A stretch of DNA of 57,815 bases from an uncultured Prevotellaceae bacterium (GTDB lineage Bacteria > Bacteroidota > Bacteroidia > Bacteroidales > Bacteroidaceae), in the NCBI GenBank assembly GCA_937877625.1, contig CALFJG010000010.1, positions 1 through 57,815 of the forward strand, read 5' to 3'. The notes under the pieces are model-generated. The model was given only the letters and a program-made list of their open reading frames with translations. It was not told where the DNA came from and did no database searches. Shown in pieces: positions 42,230-51,224 of this stretch. Position 1 is the stretch's first letter. Every line of letters starts with the position of its first letter. The translations under genes were made by a program, and so were the position numbers.

Positions 42230-44872
42230 ATGGAACTACAAACAAAATACAACCCTGCGGAGGTTGAATCTAAATGGTACGATTACTGGGAGAGCAACGG
42301 CCTTTTTTCCTCTAAGCCCGACGGACGCGAACCTTACACGGTGGTAATCCCTCCGCCCAACGTGACGGGCATACTCCACATGGGGCATATGCTCAACGAA
42401 ACAATCCAAGACATTCTTGTGCGTCGCGCACGTATGGAGGGCAAGAACGCCTGCTGGGTGCCAGGAACCGACCACGCCAGCATTGCTACCGAGGCAAAGG
42501 TGGTAAACCGCCTCGCAGAGCGTGGCATACAGAAGAAAGACCTTACGCGTGACGAGTTTCTCAAGCACGCTTGGGAGTGGACGGAGGAGCATGGCGGCAT
42601 CATCCTAAAACAACTGCGCCGTGTGGGTGCCTCGTGCGACTGGAGCCGCACCGCTTTTACTATGGACAAAGAGCGTAGCCGCAGCGTCATAAAAGTGTTT
42701 GTTGACCTCTATCGTAAAGGTCTTATTTATCGCGGCGTGCGTATGGTGAACTGGGACCCCAAGGCCAAGACCGCGCTGAGCGATGAGGAAGTAGTATATA
42801 AAGAGGAACACTCAAAACTCTACTACCTGCGTTATCGTGTGGCCGATGATGCTCAGGGGCGCTATGCCATAGTAGCCACTACGCGCCCCGAGACCATTAT
42901 GGGCGATACAGCAATGTGTATCAATCCCCACGACGAAAAAAATCAGTGGCTCAAAGGCAAGAAAGTGATTGTGCCTCTCGTGGGACGCGTTATTCCCGTG
43001 ATAGAAGACGAATACGTTGACGTGGAGTTCGGCACCGGCTGCCTCAAGGTGACACCCGCCCACGATGTGAACGACTATATGCTTGGCGAGAAGCACAATC
43101 TACAGAGCATAGACATCTTCAACGATGACGGCACACTGAGCGAGGCTGCTGGGCTTTATATAGGCAAAGACCGCTTTGACGTGCGCCGTGAGATAACTGC
43201 CGACCTTGAGGCAGCCGGACTTATGGAGAAGGTGGAGGACTATACCAACAACGTGGGATTTAGCGAACGTACCAATGTGCCTATTGAGCCTAAACTATCG
43301 ATGCAGTGGTTTCTCAAGATGAAGCATTTTGCCGACCTCGCACTTCCTCCCGTGATGAACGATGAAATACGTTTTCACCCCGCTAAGTATAAGAATACGT
43401 ACCGTCATTGGCTTGAGAATATCAAGGATTGGTGTATCTCCCGCCAGCTGTGGTGGGGACACCGCATCCCCGCTTGGTATCTGCCCGATGGTGGATACGT
43501 TGTGGCGGAAACCGAAGATGAAGCATTGGTGTTGGCACGCCAAAAGAGCGGAACGGACTTGCAACCCACCGACCTTCGTCAGGACGAGGATGCCCTCGAC
43601 ACGTGGTTTAGTTCGTGGCTCTGGCCGATAAGCCTGTTTGGAGGCATCAACGAGCCGAACAATGCCGAGATAAAATACTATTACCCCACGAACGACCTTG
43701 TTACTGGCCCCGACATTATCTTCTTTTGGGTGGCACGTATGATTATGGCCAGCTACGAATACACCGGCGACAAACCCTTCCGCAACGTGTATTTTACGGG
43801 CATTGTGCGTGACAAACTAGGTCGGAAGATGAGTAAGCAACTCGGCAACTCGCCCGATCCGTTGGAACTCATCGACCGCTTTGGTGCCGATGGGGTACGT
43901 ATGGGAATGATGCTTTGTGCTCCCGCCGGCAACGATATCCTCTTTGATGAGGCTCTATGCGAACAAGGCCGCAACTTCTGCAATAAAGTGTGGAACTGCT
44001 TCCGTCTGGTGCAGGGCTGGCAGGTAGCCGATGTGTCGCAGCTTGAGGCCTGCCGTCAAGCCGTGGCGTGGTTTGAGGCACAGTTGCGCAAGGTGGCCGC
44101 CGAGGTGACCGACCACTATAGCAAGTATCGTATCAGCGATGCGTTGATGGCTGTCTATAAACTCTTCTGGGACGAGTTCTCATCGTGGTATCTTGAAATG
44201 GTAAAACCCGCCTATGGCTCGCCTATTGACCGCACCACCTACGATGCTACGTTGCACGCTTTCAACGACCTGCTGCACCTCCTCCATCCCTTTATGCCGT
44301 TTATCACCGAAGAACTTTGGCAGCATCTCGCGAAAAACGACCGAGAGGGTGGGGCGGTGAAGAGCCTGATGGTAAGTCCGCAGCAGATTGCCGAGCCGCA
44401 AGCCACCGATGCAGCCCTCCTTGCCCAGATGGAGCTGGTTAAGCAAGGCGTAAGCGGGGTGCGTGGTGTCAGAGCCGCTAAGAATATATCTCTACGCGAG
44501 CCGCTGGTGTTGGAGGTAGTGGGCGAGAACCCCATAGCCGCCTACAACGACTTGCTCACAAAGATGGCAGGACTCTCAGACATTAAACTTGTAGCCACCA
44601 AGGGCGAAGGCACTTCGGCCTTCCTCGTAGGTACTACCGAGTTTGCCGTGGAGATAGGCGCACTGATTGATACCGAGGCCGAGATAGCCAAAGCCGAGGC
44701 TGAACTTCGCCACTTAGAAGGCTTTTTGGCTGGAGTGGAGAAAAAACTCTCAAACGCCCGTTTCGTAGAAAATGCACCTCAAGCGGTGGTGGCACTGGAG
44801 CGTAAAAAACAAAGCGATGCCAAGGCCAAGATAGAAGTGCTGCAAAACACGCTCGCCGCCCTGCGAAAGTAG
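42230..44872 (+). CDS. valS: Valyl-tRNA synthetase
   Basis: 880 aa from the ATG at 42230 (MELQTKYNPAEVESKWYDYW), where the family's N-terminus begins; an in-frame GTG at 42212 is less likely. Class I motifs: HMGH (50-53) for HIGH, and KMSKQ (533-537) for KMSKS. The editing domain lies between (for example TTRPETIMGDTA). The C-terminus ends in the ValRS coiled coil (about 810-880, EAELRHLEGFLAGVEKKL). It charges tRNA-Val in the cytoplasm and hydrolyses mischarged Thr-tRNA. A monocistronic unit with its own promoter and terminator. Confidence 0.98.
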   Translation: MELQTKYNPAEVESKWYDYWESNGLFSSKPDGREPYTVVIPPPNVTGILHMGHMLNETIQDILVRRARMEGKNACWVPGTDHASIATEAKVVNRLAERGIQKKDLTRDEFLKHAWEWTEEHGGIILKQLRRVGASCDWSRTAFTMDKERSRSVIKVFVDLYRKGLIYRGVRMVNWDPKAKTALSDEEVVYKEEHSKLYYLRYRVADDAQGRYAIVATTRPETIMGDTAMCINPHDEKNQWLKGKKVIVPLVGRVIPVIEDEYVDVEFGTGCLKVTPAHDVNDYMLGEKHNLQSIDIFNDDGTLSEAAGLYIGKDRFDVRREITADLEAAGLMEKVEDYTNNVGFSERTNVPIEPKLSMQWFLKMKHFADLALPPVMNDEIRFHPAKYKNTYRHWLENIKDWCISRQLWWGHRIPAWYLPDGGYVVAETEDEALVLARQKSGTDLQPTDLRQDEDALDTWFSSWLWPISLFGGINEPNNAEIKYYYPTNDLVTGPDIIFFWVARMIMASYEYTGDKPFRNVYFTGIVRDKLGRKMSKQLGNSPDPLELIDRFGADGVRMGMMLCAPAGNDILFDEALCEQGRNFCNKVWNCFRLVQGWQVADVSQLEACRQAVAWFEAQLRKVAAEVTDHYSKYRISDALMAVYKLFWDEFSSWYLEMVKPAYGSPIDRTTYDATLHAFNDLLHLLHPFMPFITEELWQHLAKNDREGGAVKSLMVSPQQIAEPQATDAALLAQMELVKQGVSGVRGVRAAKNISLREPLVLEVVGENPIAAYNDLLTKMAGLSDIKLVATKGEGTSAFLVGTTEFAVEIGALIDTEAEIAKAEAELRHLEGFLAGVEKKLSNARFVENAPQAVVALERKKQSDAKAKIEVLQNTLAALRK

Positions 44873-44915
44873 CCACACAACCACGTATCATTTGTGTTCT
44901 GACCAACAACGACAC

Positions 44916-44964
44916 AAAAGCCCACAAACGACACCAATCATTTCGTGTCCTCTTGTGGGCTTTT
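44916..44964 (+). terminator. Terminator of valS
   Basis: 12-bp stem (44916-44927 with 44953-44964) ending in TTTT, with a GACAC/GTGTC pairing inside the loop. It lies 43 nt past the stop. Confidence 0.8.
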
Positions 44965-45275
44965 CTGTTAAAAGGTGTGTCTTGCTAACAAATGCTCTAT
45001 GAATTATCTTTGTTTGCTCTTGTCTCTTTTCGGTATTTTACCTCCAATCCTATGAACCTATCTTGCTGCGTTTCAGAGGGCTTGAAGTCAAGATATGCTT
45101 AAAATTAGCCTAAGCGCAGTTCAACGCAGATTTATAATCCCCATCTCAAAAAGTGCAAATGCTTTCAAGAACCGAGCAAGGTGCGCCTTTTATCACATAG
45201 AAGTGCTAAATGATGGTCAAAGCGCAACTAAAAGAGATAAAAAGAAGAAAGTTGTAAGAATAATCCGCGAAATAC

Positions 45276-45306
45276 TTTTCGTTTTGTCACTCAAATTTTA
45301 CTTTTG
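45276..45306 (+). promoter_or_regulatory. Promoter of the GH84 gene
   Basis: TTTT (45276-45279, one mismatch to TTTG), a 19-nt spacer and TACTTTTG (45299-45306), 21 nt before the ATG at 45328, giving a very short leader. Confidence 0.6.
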
Positions 45307-45327
45307 CCAACATAAAGAAAGTTTTCT

Positions 45328-47418
45328 ATGAGAACACTCTTTTCCCTCCTTATGCTCTGCGTTGCGATGATGATGAACGCACAGCAGTTTCCCTTTGCTA
45401 CTCCCCCGTTTCAAGAGCAGCAATTTAGTGGCGGCGCAGCCCTGTCCTCAGCCCGTGTGATAAAAGGTGTGCGCGGCCAAAAGACTATTCGCAAGTACGA
45501 CAAGAACATTCCACAAGTGGCGGGTGGTTACCTTATTAATATAACGTCAAACGAAATTATCCTGGCGGGCTACGATGCCGACGGGCTTTTCTACGCCGAG
45601 AAATCCCTTGAGGCAATGCAAGCCGTGGGCAGTGTGCCGTGTGGCGTGGTACGCGACTGGCCGGCAATGCCCGAGCGTGGTGTCATAGAGGGTTTTTATG
45701 GCAATCCTTACAGCCACGCCGAGCGTCTGCGCCTCTTTGAGTTTATGGGGCGGCAGAAGATGAATGTTTACGTCTATGGCCCCAAGGACGACCCTTACCA
45801 CCGTGTTCACTGGCGCGAGCCTTATCCCGCCACCGAGGCGGCGCGTATTAGCGAACTCGCTGCCAAGGCACGAGAGAACCACGTGCAGTTTGTGTGGGCT
45901 ATCCACCCAGGCTTAGACATTCGTTGGGAGAAGTCAGATAGTCTGGCCATACTCCACAAGTTGCAAGCCATGTACGACATCGGTGTGCGGGCTTTCTGTG
46001 TCTTTTTCGACGACATAGGTGGCGAAGGGACACGAGCAGAGAAGCAGGCCGATTTGCTCAACTATCTCACACAGGAGTTTGTAAAGAAACACACCGATGT
46101 GGCTTCGCTGATGATGTGTCCCACGCAGTATAACAAGGCGTGGGCCAGTGGCGACTACCTGCACACCCTCGGCTCACGTATGGACAAGAGCGTGCGTATT
46201 ATGTGGACTGGAAATACTGTGGTGGATATGATAGACCACGGCGATATGCAGTGGATCAACGACCAGCTAGGGCGCAAAGCCTACATCTGGCTTAACTACC
46301 CGGTGACCGACTATTGCATAGACCACCTCCTGATGGGTGCTACTTATGGCAACGGATTAGATATCTCCGAACAGGTGAGCGGTTTCTGTAGCAACCCTAT
46401 GGAATATGTAGAGGCCTCAAAGGTGAGCCTATATAGTATTGCCGACTACGCCTGGAACACTTCCGCCTACGACAGTATCGCCTCGTGGGAGCGTGCGCTG
46501 CATTCCCTGATGCCTGCTACGCTTTACAGCGACTTCCGCGTGTTCTGCGCGAACAACGTTGACCTCGGTCCTACCGGCCACGGCCTGCGACGCTATGGCG
46601 AGTCGCCAGAGTGGATGAACGGTGAGCCCGCCGACGTAGCCACTTGGTTTACGCGCTTAGGGCAGTCTGCCAACCGGCTCCTTGCCGCTCGCGACCAAGC
46701 CCCCGAGATGATTGACGAGATAACGCCTTGGCTGTATGCCCAACGTCTTACTGCCGACCGGGGACTGCTTGTCGTGGCTTTGCGTACAGCATTAGCGCGT
46801 GGTGACAGCGTGGCGTTCACTGCTATCTACGACAACCTCCTGCGCCTTACCGAGCAACAGCGCAATCTGCGTTCGCGCGACTTTGAGGGAAGCATTAAGA
46901 TCGCCGCCCCCGTGGTGGCTACGCTCTACGTGGAACCCTGGCTGCGCAGCGAGGCAAAACGTCTTGAGCGCGAATATAAGCAACGCTACACATATCGCTT
47001 AGACATCTTCCCCGAACAACTCATTCCCGATGGTAACTATTATATAAAGGTAAACGGACACTACCTCACCGACCTCACGCCGAGCCAGCCCAACGCACGC
47101 GCGTTGTTCGTGGCCGAGCGCGACACCATCAACCCACAACGTCAAGAGTGGACTGTTGAACAAAGCCCGGCCAATGGACGCTACAGCTTAGTATGCAACC
47201 AGTCGCGCCGTTACCTCAACGAAGTAGGACGCTTCGGACAGAACCCTTACAACGAGCTGTGGAATACCTACCAAATCACTAAAACGCCCGACGGGAAAGG
47301 CTTTTATATACGCAACGCCCAGAACGGCGGTACCAACTGGTGGACCACCGATGAAAACGATGGCATAGGCTTCAGTCCCAACAGCCCAGCTGTCTTTGAG
47401 TTTATACCTGTCAGGTGA
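45328..47418 (+). CDS. GH84 beta-N-acetylglucosaminidase
   Basis: 696 aa. Signal peptide (1-19), a GH20b-like N-domain (about 30-105), the GH84 catalytic barrel (about 115-400) and a helical region, as in Bacteroides thetaiotaomicron BtGH84. The catalytic pair is Asp228-Asp229 in VFFDDIGGEG; other conserved pieces are GVIEGFYGNPYSH, MMCPTQYNKAW, MWTGNTVV, and NYPVTDYC. The enzyme uses substrate-assisted catalysis to remove GlcNAc from glycans or glycoproteins. The C-terminal 150 residues (about 540-696) replace the CBM of BtGH84 with a beta-rich, RICIN-like pattern of unknown binding (SRRYLNEVGRFG, NGGTNWWTTD). Fits host-mucin use together with the GH29 fucosidase. Confidence 0.92.
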   Translation: MRTLFSLLMLCVAMMMNAQQFPFATPPFQEQQFSGGAALSSARVIKGVRGQKTIRKYDKNIPQVAGGYLINITSNEIILAGYDADGLFYAEKSLEAMQAVGSVPCGVVRDWPAMPERGVIEGFYGNPYSHAERLRLFEFMGRQKMNVYVYGPKDDPYHRVHWREPYPATEAARISELAAKARENHVQFVWAIHPGLDIRWEKSDSLAILHKLQAMYDIGVRAFCVFFDDIGGEGTRAEKQADLLNYLTQEFVKKHTDVASLMMCPTQYNKAWASGDYLHTLGSRMDKSVRIMWTGNTVVDMIDHGDMQWINDQLGRKAYIWLNYPVTDYCIDHLLMGATYGNGLDISEQVSGFCSNPMEYVEASKVSLYSIADYAWNTSAYDSIASWERALHSLMPATLYSDFRVFCANNVDLGPTGHGLRRYGESPEWMNGEPADVATWFTRLGQSANRLLAARDQAPEMIDEITPWLYAQRLTADRGLLVVALRTALARGDSVAFTAIYDNLLRLTEQQRNLRSRDFEGSIKIAAPVVATLYVEPWLRSEAKRLEREYKQRYTYRLDIFPEQLIPDGNYYIKVNGHYLTDLTPSQPNARALFVAERDTINPQRQEWTVEQSPANGRYSLVCNQSRRYLNEVGRFGQNPYNELWNTYQITKTPDGKGFYIRNAQNGGTNWWTTDENDGIGFSPNSPAVFEFIPVR

Positions 47419-47527
47419 GATATAAGTATGCTATAGCACAGAACTTTCCTAATCCTCCTACTTTTCCTAACGTCTCCATCTTTTCCTCTTATCAGGCATC
47501 TTCCAATTTTTTTCAATAATTTTTCTT

Positions 47528-48886
47528 ATGAAACAAAAACGCTTTATCCTTTCGGAAAAGGAACTTCCCACGCGCTGGTACAACATTCAGGCGGAAATGA
47601 AGAACAAACCGATGGCACTGCTCCATCCTGGTACTAAACAGCCCCTCAAGCCCGAAGACCTCTTTCCCATCTTTGCTGAAGAGTGCTCGCGTCAGGAACT
47701 CAACCAAACCGATGCCTGGATAGACATTCCCGAGGAGGTTTTGGACAAGTATAAGAGTTATCGCTCTACACCTCTTGTGCGTGCTTACGACCTTGAGAAA
47801 GCACTCGGCACGCCTGCCCACATCTATTTCAAGAACGAGAGCGTCAACCCGCTCGGCTCGCACAAGGTAAATAGTGCTTTGCCGCAGTGTTACTATTGTA
47901 AGCAAGAAGGTCTGACGAACGTTACCACCGAGACAGGTGCCGGACAGTGGGGTGCCGCTCTGGCTTACGCCGCCAAAGTGTTCGGACTGGAGTGTGCCGT
48001 ATATCAAGTGAAGATATCTATGCAGCAGAAGCCCTACCGCTCAATGATTATGCGTACCTTCGGTGCCACCGTGGAGGGCTCGCCCTCTATGAGTACTCGT
48101 GCCGGTAAGAGCCTCATCACACAAGACCCCAGCTACAGCGGCTCTCTCGGCTCGGCGATTAGCGAGGCCATAGAGTTGGCCACCACCACCCCCGGCTGTA
48201 AATACACGCTCGGCTCGGTACTCTCCCACGTAACGCTCCACCAAACAATCATCGGCCTTGAGGCAGAAAAGCAGATGGAGATGGCCGGCGAGTATCCTGA
48301 TGTGGTGATTGCTTGCTTCGGCGGTGGCTCCAATTTCGGCGGTCTGGCGTTCCCCTTTATGCGTCACAACCTGCTCGAGGGCAAACAGACGCAGTTTATC
48401 GCTGCCGAGCCCGAGAGCTGCCCGAAACTCACGCGCGGCGAGTTCCGTTACGACTTCGGCGACGAGAGCGGCTACACACCCTTGCTCCCTATGTACACAC
48501 TCGGCCACAACTTCCATCCCGCCAATATCCACGCCGGTGGTTTGCGCTATCACGGTGCAGGCACCATCGTCTCACAATTGATAAAAGACAAACTGATGGA
48601 GGGCGTTGATATCCCGCAGACAGAAGCTTTCAAGGCTGCTATGCTTTTTGCTCAAACCGAAGGCATTATTCCCGCACCCGAGTCAAGCCACGCCATCGCG
48701 TCAGCCATACGGGAAGCACGCAAAGCCAAAGAGAGCGGTGAGGAAAAGGTAATCCTCTTCAACCTCAGCGGACACGGTCTAATCGATATGACGGCTTACG
48801 ACAGTTATATCAATGGCGACCTCGGCGACTATCAAGTGAGTGACGATGAGATACGTCGCAACCTGCAAGACGTTCCCGTCGTATAG
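47528..48886 (+). CDS. trpB: Tryptophan synthase beta chain, TrpB2 type
   Basis: 452 aa, longer than TrpB1 (about 400), with the extended N-terminus of TrpB2 proteins (LPTRWYNIQAEMKNKPMALLHPGTKQPL). PLP is bound by Lys113 in LGSHKVNSA; the phosphate-binding turn is CFGGGSNFGG. The reaction joins indole and serine to tryptophan; TrpB2 enzymes are often found outside trp operons, act on free indole without TrpA, and are thought to salvage indole. No trpA or other trp gene is near. No leader peptide with Trp codons was seen in the 109-nt pyrimidine-rich upstream gap. A strong terminator follows. Confidence 0.95.
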   Translation: MKQKRFILSEKELPTRWYNIQAEMKNKPMALLHPGTKQPLKPEDLFPIFAEECSRQELNQTDAWIDIPEEVLDKYKSYRSTPLVRAYDLEKALGTPAHIYFKNESVNPLGSHKVNSALPQCYYCKQEGLTNVTTETGAGQWGAALAYAAKVFGLECAVYQVKISMQQKPYRSMIMRTFGATVEGSPSMSTRAGKSLITQDPSYSGSLGSAISEAIELATTTPGCKYTLGSVLSHVTLHQTIIGLEAEKQMEMAGEYPDVVIACFGGGSNFGGLAFPFMRHNLLEGKQTQFIAAEPESCPKLTRGEFRYDFGDESGYTPLLPMYTLGHNFHPANIHAGGLRYHGAGTIVSQLIKDKLMEGVDIPQTEAFKAAMLFAQTEGIIPAPESSHAIASAIREARKAKESGEEKVILFNLSGHGLIDMTAYDSYINGDLGDYQVSDDEIRRNLQDVPVV

Positions 48887-48921
48887 GGAAACGTCAAAAA
48901 AAGCATATCTACCCTTTTACG

Positions 48922-48953
48922 CAAAGCCCCGACTTGAGATAGTCGGGGCTTTG
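48922..48953 (+). terminator. Terminator of trpB
   Basis: GC-rich perfect 13-bp stem (48922-48934 with 48941-48953), 6-nt loop, 35 nt past the stop. Confidence 0.88.
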
Positions 48954-48960
48954 TTATGGT

Positions 48961-49060
48961 GTTCGCCCGACATACGCCTAATCTAACGGGTGCAAGTCCC
49001 GAGCTCGGCCTAATAGCGGCAAGCGCACAGCCAACGACAAGGTATCTGTTCTGAAACACA
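48961..49060 (+). mobile_element. Probable 5' fragment of a group II intron (ribozyme domain I)
   Basis: Starting at GTTCGCCCGAC the sequence follows the 5' part of bacterial group II introns: CTAA..TAACGGGTGCAAGTCCCGAG, then GCGGCAAGCG, ACAGCCAACGACAAGG and TCTG. The usual 5' end would be GTGCG or GTGYG, here GTTCG. The rest of the intron, including any reverse transcriptase, is missing and the right edge is uncertain. The fragment looks like a truncated insertion or deletion scar. Confidence 0.55.
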
Positions 49061-49187
49061 CTCTCGACCCCTATCTTCGCGTAGCCTAAGGATTGTTTTC
49101 AACGCCTTTTGAATCTTTTCCGAACGGCTCGAAAAAACTCTGGGACTCAGAAACGATGGTTTCTGTATAAGGATAAAGAGAAATCAC

Positions 49188-49219
49188 CTTAGATAGATTA
49201 TGGCTTAGATAGATTATGG
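49188..49219. repeat. Perfect tandem duplication of 16 nt
   Basis: CTTAGATAGATTATGG occurs twice back to back (49188-49203, 49204-49219). Probably a slippage duplication. Confidence 0.8.
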
Positions 49220-49237
49220 CTGTCAACATAAAGAAAA

Positions 49238-49266
49238 GCCCCCGCTGACATTCCAAAAGCGGGGGC
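49238..49266 (-). terminator. Terminator at the downstream edge of the polysaccharide cluster
   Basis: 9-bp GC-rich stem (49238-49246 with 49258-49266) and, on the minus strand, a TTTTCTTT tail. It can stop transcripts from the minus-strand cluster or from the decayed frame next to it. Confidence 0.78.
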
Positions 49267-49326
49267 AAAGAGAGCAATATGGCATTTTGTCAACCGTTTC
49301 TCAGTCAATTGACACTGCAAAAATAT

Positions 49327-49360
49327 GCTGCCACGATATGCGTTTGCAAATCGTGGCAGC
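49327..49360. repeat. Perfect 11-bp inverted repeat
   Basis: Arms 49327-49337 and 49350-49360 (GCTGCCACGAT/ATCGTGGCAGC) around a 12-nt loop that can itself pair through TGC/GCA. No T-run. Role unknown. Confidence 0.55.
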
Positions 49361-49436
49361 GTTTCGGTATGAAACAACGGAGTTTCGGTACGAAAAGGTC
49401 GCACCTTTTTTTTGCTCTTGTGTTATTTTAGGTGGG

Positions 49437-49795
49437 TTATATTAATTCGCTCCTGTTTTCTGAAACGGGACGTGCCAAATAAGGCTTAGCGATTTCTATG
49501 AGCAACTGCTGGTCGCTTGATATCTTCAGCACGGCAGTTCGTTCCTGCTTTGTCTTTGGCAATGTGCGGTGATTGGGTAGATGTTATTGGTCATTTCTCT
49601 TGCTTTGCACATAACCAAATGCCTGAACATATAATCCTTGTTGGCGTTGTAGCCTATCTGGTCATAGGGGAAACCATATACCAGTTCTAGGCCAGCCACC
49701 TGCACCTGGGCGTTGTTCAGCCTGCTGACGAAGTCGTCTATCAAGTCCTCCTCTTTATATATATATGAGGCAGAGAAGCGCGGAAAACAGGAAAA
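49437..49795 (-). pseudogene. Frameshifted remnant of an unrecognised protein
   Basis: On the minus strand an open frame (upstream part SASYIYKEEDLIDDFVSRLN, with DFVSRLNNAQVQVAGLELVY beginning about 49735) runs to a stop at 49526-49528. A different frame then reads on coherently (TAVLKISSDQQLLIEIAKPY ... ENRSELI) to a TAA at 49437-49439. The two pieces read like one protein broken by a shift near 49560-49580. No initiation codon is convincing: a TTG at 49744 is possible and the frame is open further upstream to a stop near the end of the CapK-like gene. I do not recognise the family. Confidence 0.45.
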
Positions 49796-49808
49796 GGATA
49801 CTCTTATT

Positions 49809-51188
49809 TTACTTCAACTCTGAGAGTACAGCTTTGAATTTTCCTGCCTTAGTACGAGGAATGGTATCAACATACTCAAATGACACCTGAAGTGTGGGAC
49901 TAATTTTTTCCTTTATTTCTTGAAGCAAACTCTTCTCAGCCTTTTCTGAATAATCATTGCGACGAACGATACGCAGGACAATCGAATTGGGTTCACGTTG
50001 AACAACTTGACATTCGCGAATAGATGTGGCATCCTTGAAGATATAGTCAAAACGCATGATTTTTGTTCCCTCAGGAGTAACTACATAATCTTCATTACGT
50101 CCTTCTATTTCTTTTATTACTTGACTTTGAAGTCCACAAGTACAAGGCGTAGAAGTGAAGGTTGCGGTATCACCAATTTCATATCGTATGAAAGGAAATC
50201 CATCATTGTGGAAGCTTGATGCCAACAATCGTCCCGAATAGTCTCCATCTATGGTTTGTTGAGGTGAGAGTAGCTCTAAATGCCCTAATTCAAAATCCTC
50301 GTGATAATGGTTTTTAATACACTTTGATGCGCAAGCCGCATTCTCGGAAAAACCGTAATGTTCAATAATCTTACTGCCAGCGAATACTGCTTCTATTCGT
50401 TTACGTTGGTCATTATATACTTTCTCAGCACTGGTAAATATGAAGCGAGGATTAGACTTAATAGCCATATTTGATTCTTGTATCAACAAAGCCAAGGAAT
50501 TGATAATAGAAGGATATCCCACAAAAAAGATAGCTCCCGTTTCGTTGATAAACTTAACGATGGGAGCTATTTTCTCTCGTGTGAGATGTTGCATATTGAG
50601 CATGTATTGTCGTAGCGGTAGATTGTATCGCCAAAAAGGAGGCTTTCGCTGTGTTATTGGTACAACCAACTTCCCTGTAAAATTGAGGTGGAGGTCGCCT
50701 TTATTGATGCCAAAACGATGTCGTCCACGCCACACCACTGCCCAATAAAATAGTAAATTCTCTCTTGTCCAAAAGAAATCTAACGCTTTGCCTGTTGATC
50801 CACTTGTATGATACGGAATTAGTTGCTTAGATGAATACTTATCCGAAATCATACCCCGCCAGTTCTGGCGGATATCTTCTTTGGTAAGAACAGGGAACTT
50901 CTGCAAGTCATCAAGACACGTGAAATCTTTAGGAGTTAATCCCTCTTGGTCAAACCGATGCTTATAGTAAGGACAATGACGATAAGCTTGTGTGAGTAAC
51001 CTTTCAATGTGCTCTTCTTTATAAGCTAAAATTTTCTCTTTGCACCAGGTATCGCTCTCTACTAATGAATGAAACATATTGAGATATTCTCCGCCATATC
51101 GTTGACGTTCTAATTGCCAACCTTTCAGCGAACAAAGAATGTTCTGAGCTATGACAGGTAAATGGCTATAGATAGATAAGGTATTCAT
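49809..51188 (-). CDS. CapK / phenylacetate-CoA ligase-like adenylate-forming protein
   Basis: 459 aa. The ATP-binding stretch YHTSGSTGKAL (about 128-138) and later motifs ENAACASK, FIRYEIGDTA and the C-terminal GKFKAVLSELK fit the phenylacetate-CoA ligase superfamily branch called CapK, recurrent in capsule and exopolysaccharide clusters. It likely activates a carboxylic acid for attachment to a sugar or lipid carrier; the substrate is unknown. A short Cys-x-Cys (STPCTCGLQ, about 344-352) may bind zinc, as in other CapK proteins. It is the last intact gene of the AT-rich minus-strand cluster, 36 nt after a glycosyltransferase gene. Confidence 0.85.
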   Translation of the reverse strand: MNTLSIYSHLPVIAQNILCSLKGWQLERQRYGGEYLNMFHSLVESDTWCKEKILAYKEEHIERLLTQAYRHCPYYKHRFDQEGLTPKDFTCLDDLQKFPVLTKEDIRQNWRGMISDKYSSKQLIPYHTSGSTGKALDFFWTRENLLFYWAVVWRGRHRFGINKGDLHLNFTGKLVVPITQRKPPFWRYNLPLRQYMLNMQHLTREKIAPIVKFINETGAIFFVGYPSIINSLALLIQESNMAIKSNPRFIFTSAEKVYNDQRKRIEAVFAGSKIIEHYGFSENAACASKCIKNHYHEDFELGHLELLSPQQTIDGDYSGRLLASSFHNDGFPFIRYEIGDTATFTSTPCTCGLQSQVIKEIEGRNEDYVVTPEGTKIMRFDYIFKDATSIRECQVVQREPNSIVLRIVRRNDYSEKAEKSLLQEIKEKISPTLQVSFEYVDTIPRTKAGKFKAVLSELK

Positions 51189-51224
51189 TAGTACCCCTAA
51201 GCAATTAAATTCTACAACGTTTAA

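Larger units (their letters stand above)
44873..45327. other. Intergenic stretch between valS and the GH84 gene
   Basis: It holds the valS terminator (44916-44964) and the promoter of the GH84 gene (45276-45306). A 78-codon plus-strand frame at 45095 has no domain, a Lys/Arg-rich irregular composition and overlaps the promoter, so I do not call it a gene. I see nothing else. Confidence 0.6.
48887..49436. other. Gene-free stretch with mobile-element debris
   Basis: It holds the trpB terminator, a group II intron-like fragment, a tandem 16-nt duplication, a minus-strand terminator and a small hairpin. No reading frame is credible. Confidence 0.6.

Noticed and set aside
44873..45327. tRNA gene between valS and the GH84 gene
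   Set aside because: No cloverleaf or GTTCRANNC-like T-arm was found.
45095..45331. 78-codon frame before the GH84 gene
   Set aside because: No domain, and it overlaps the GH84 promoter and start.
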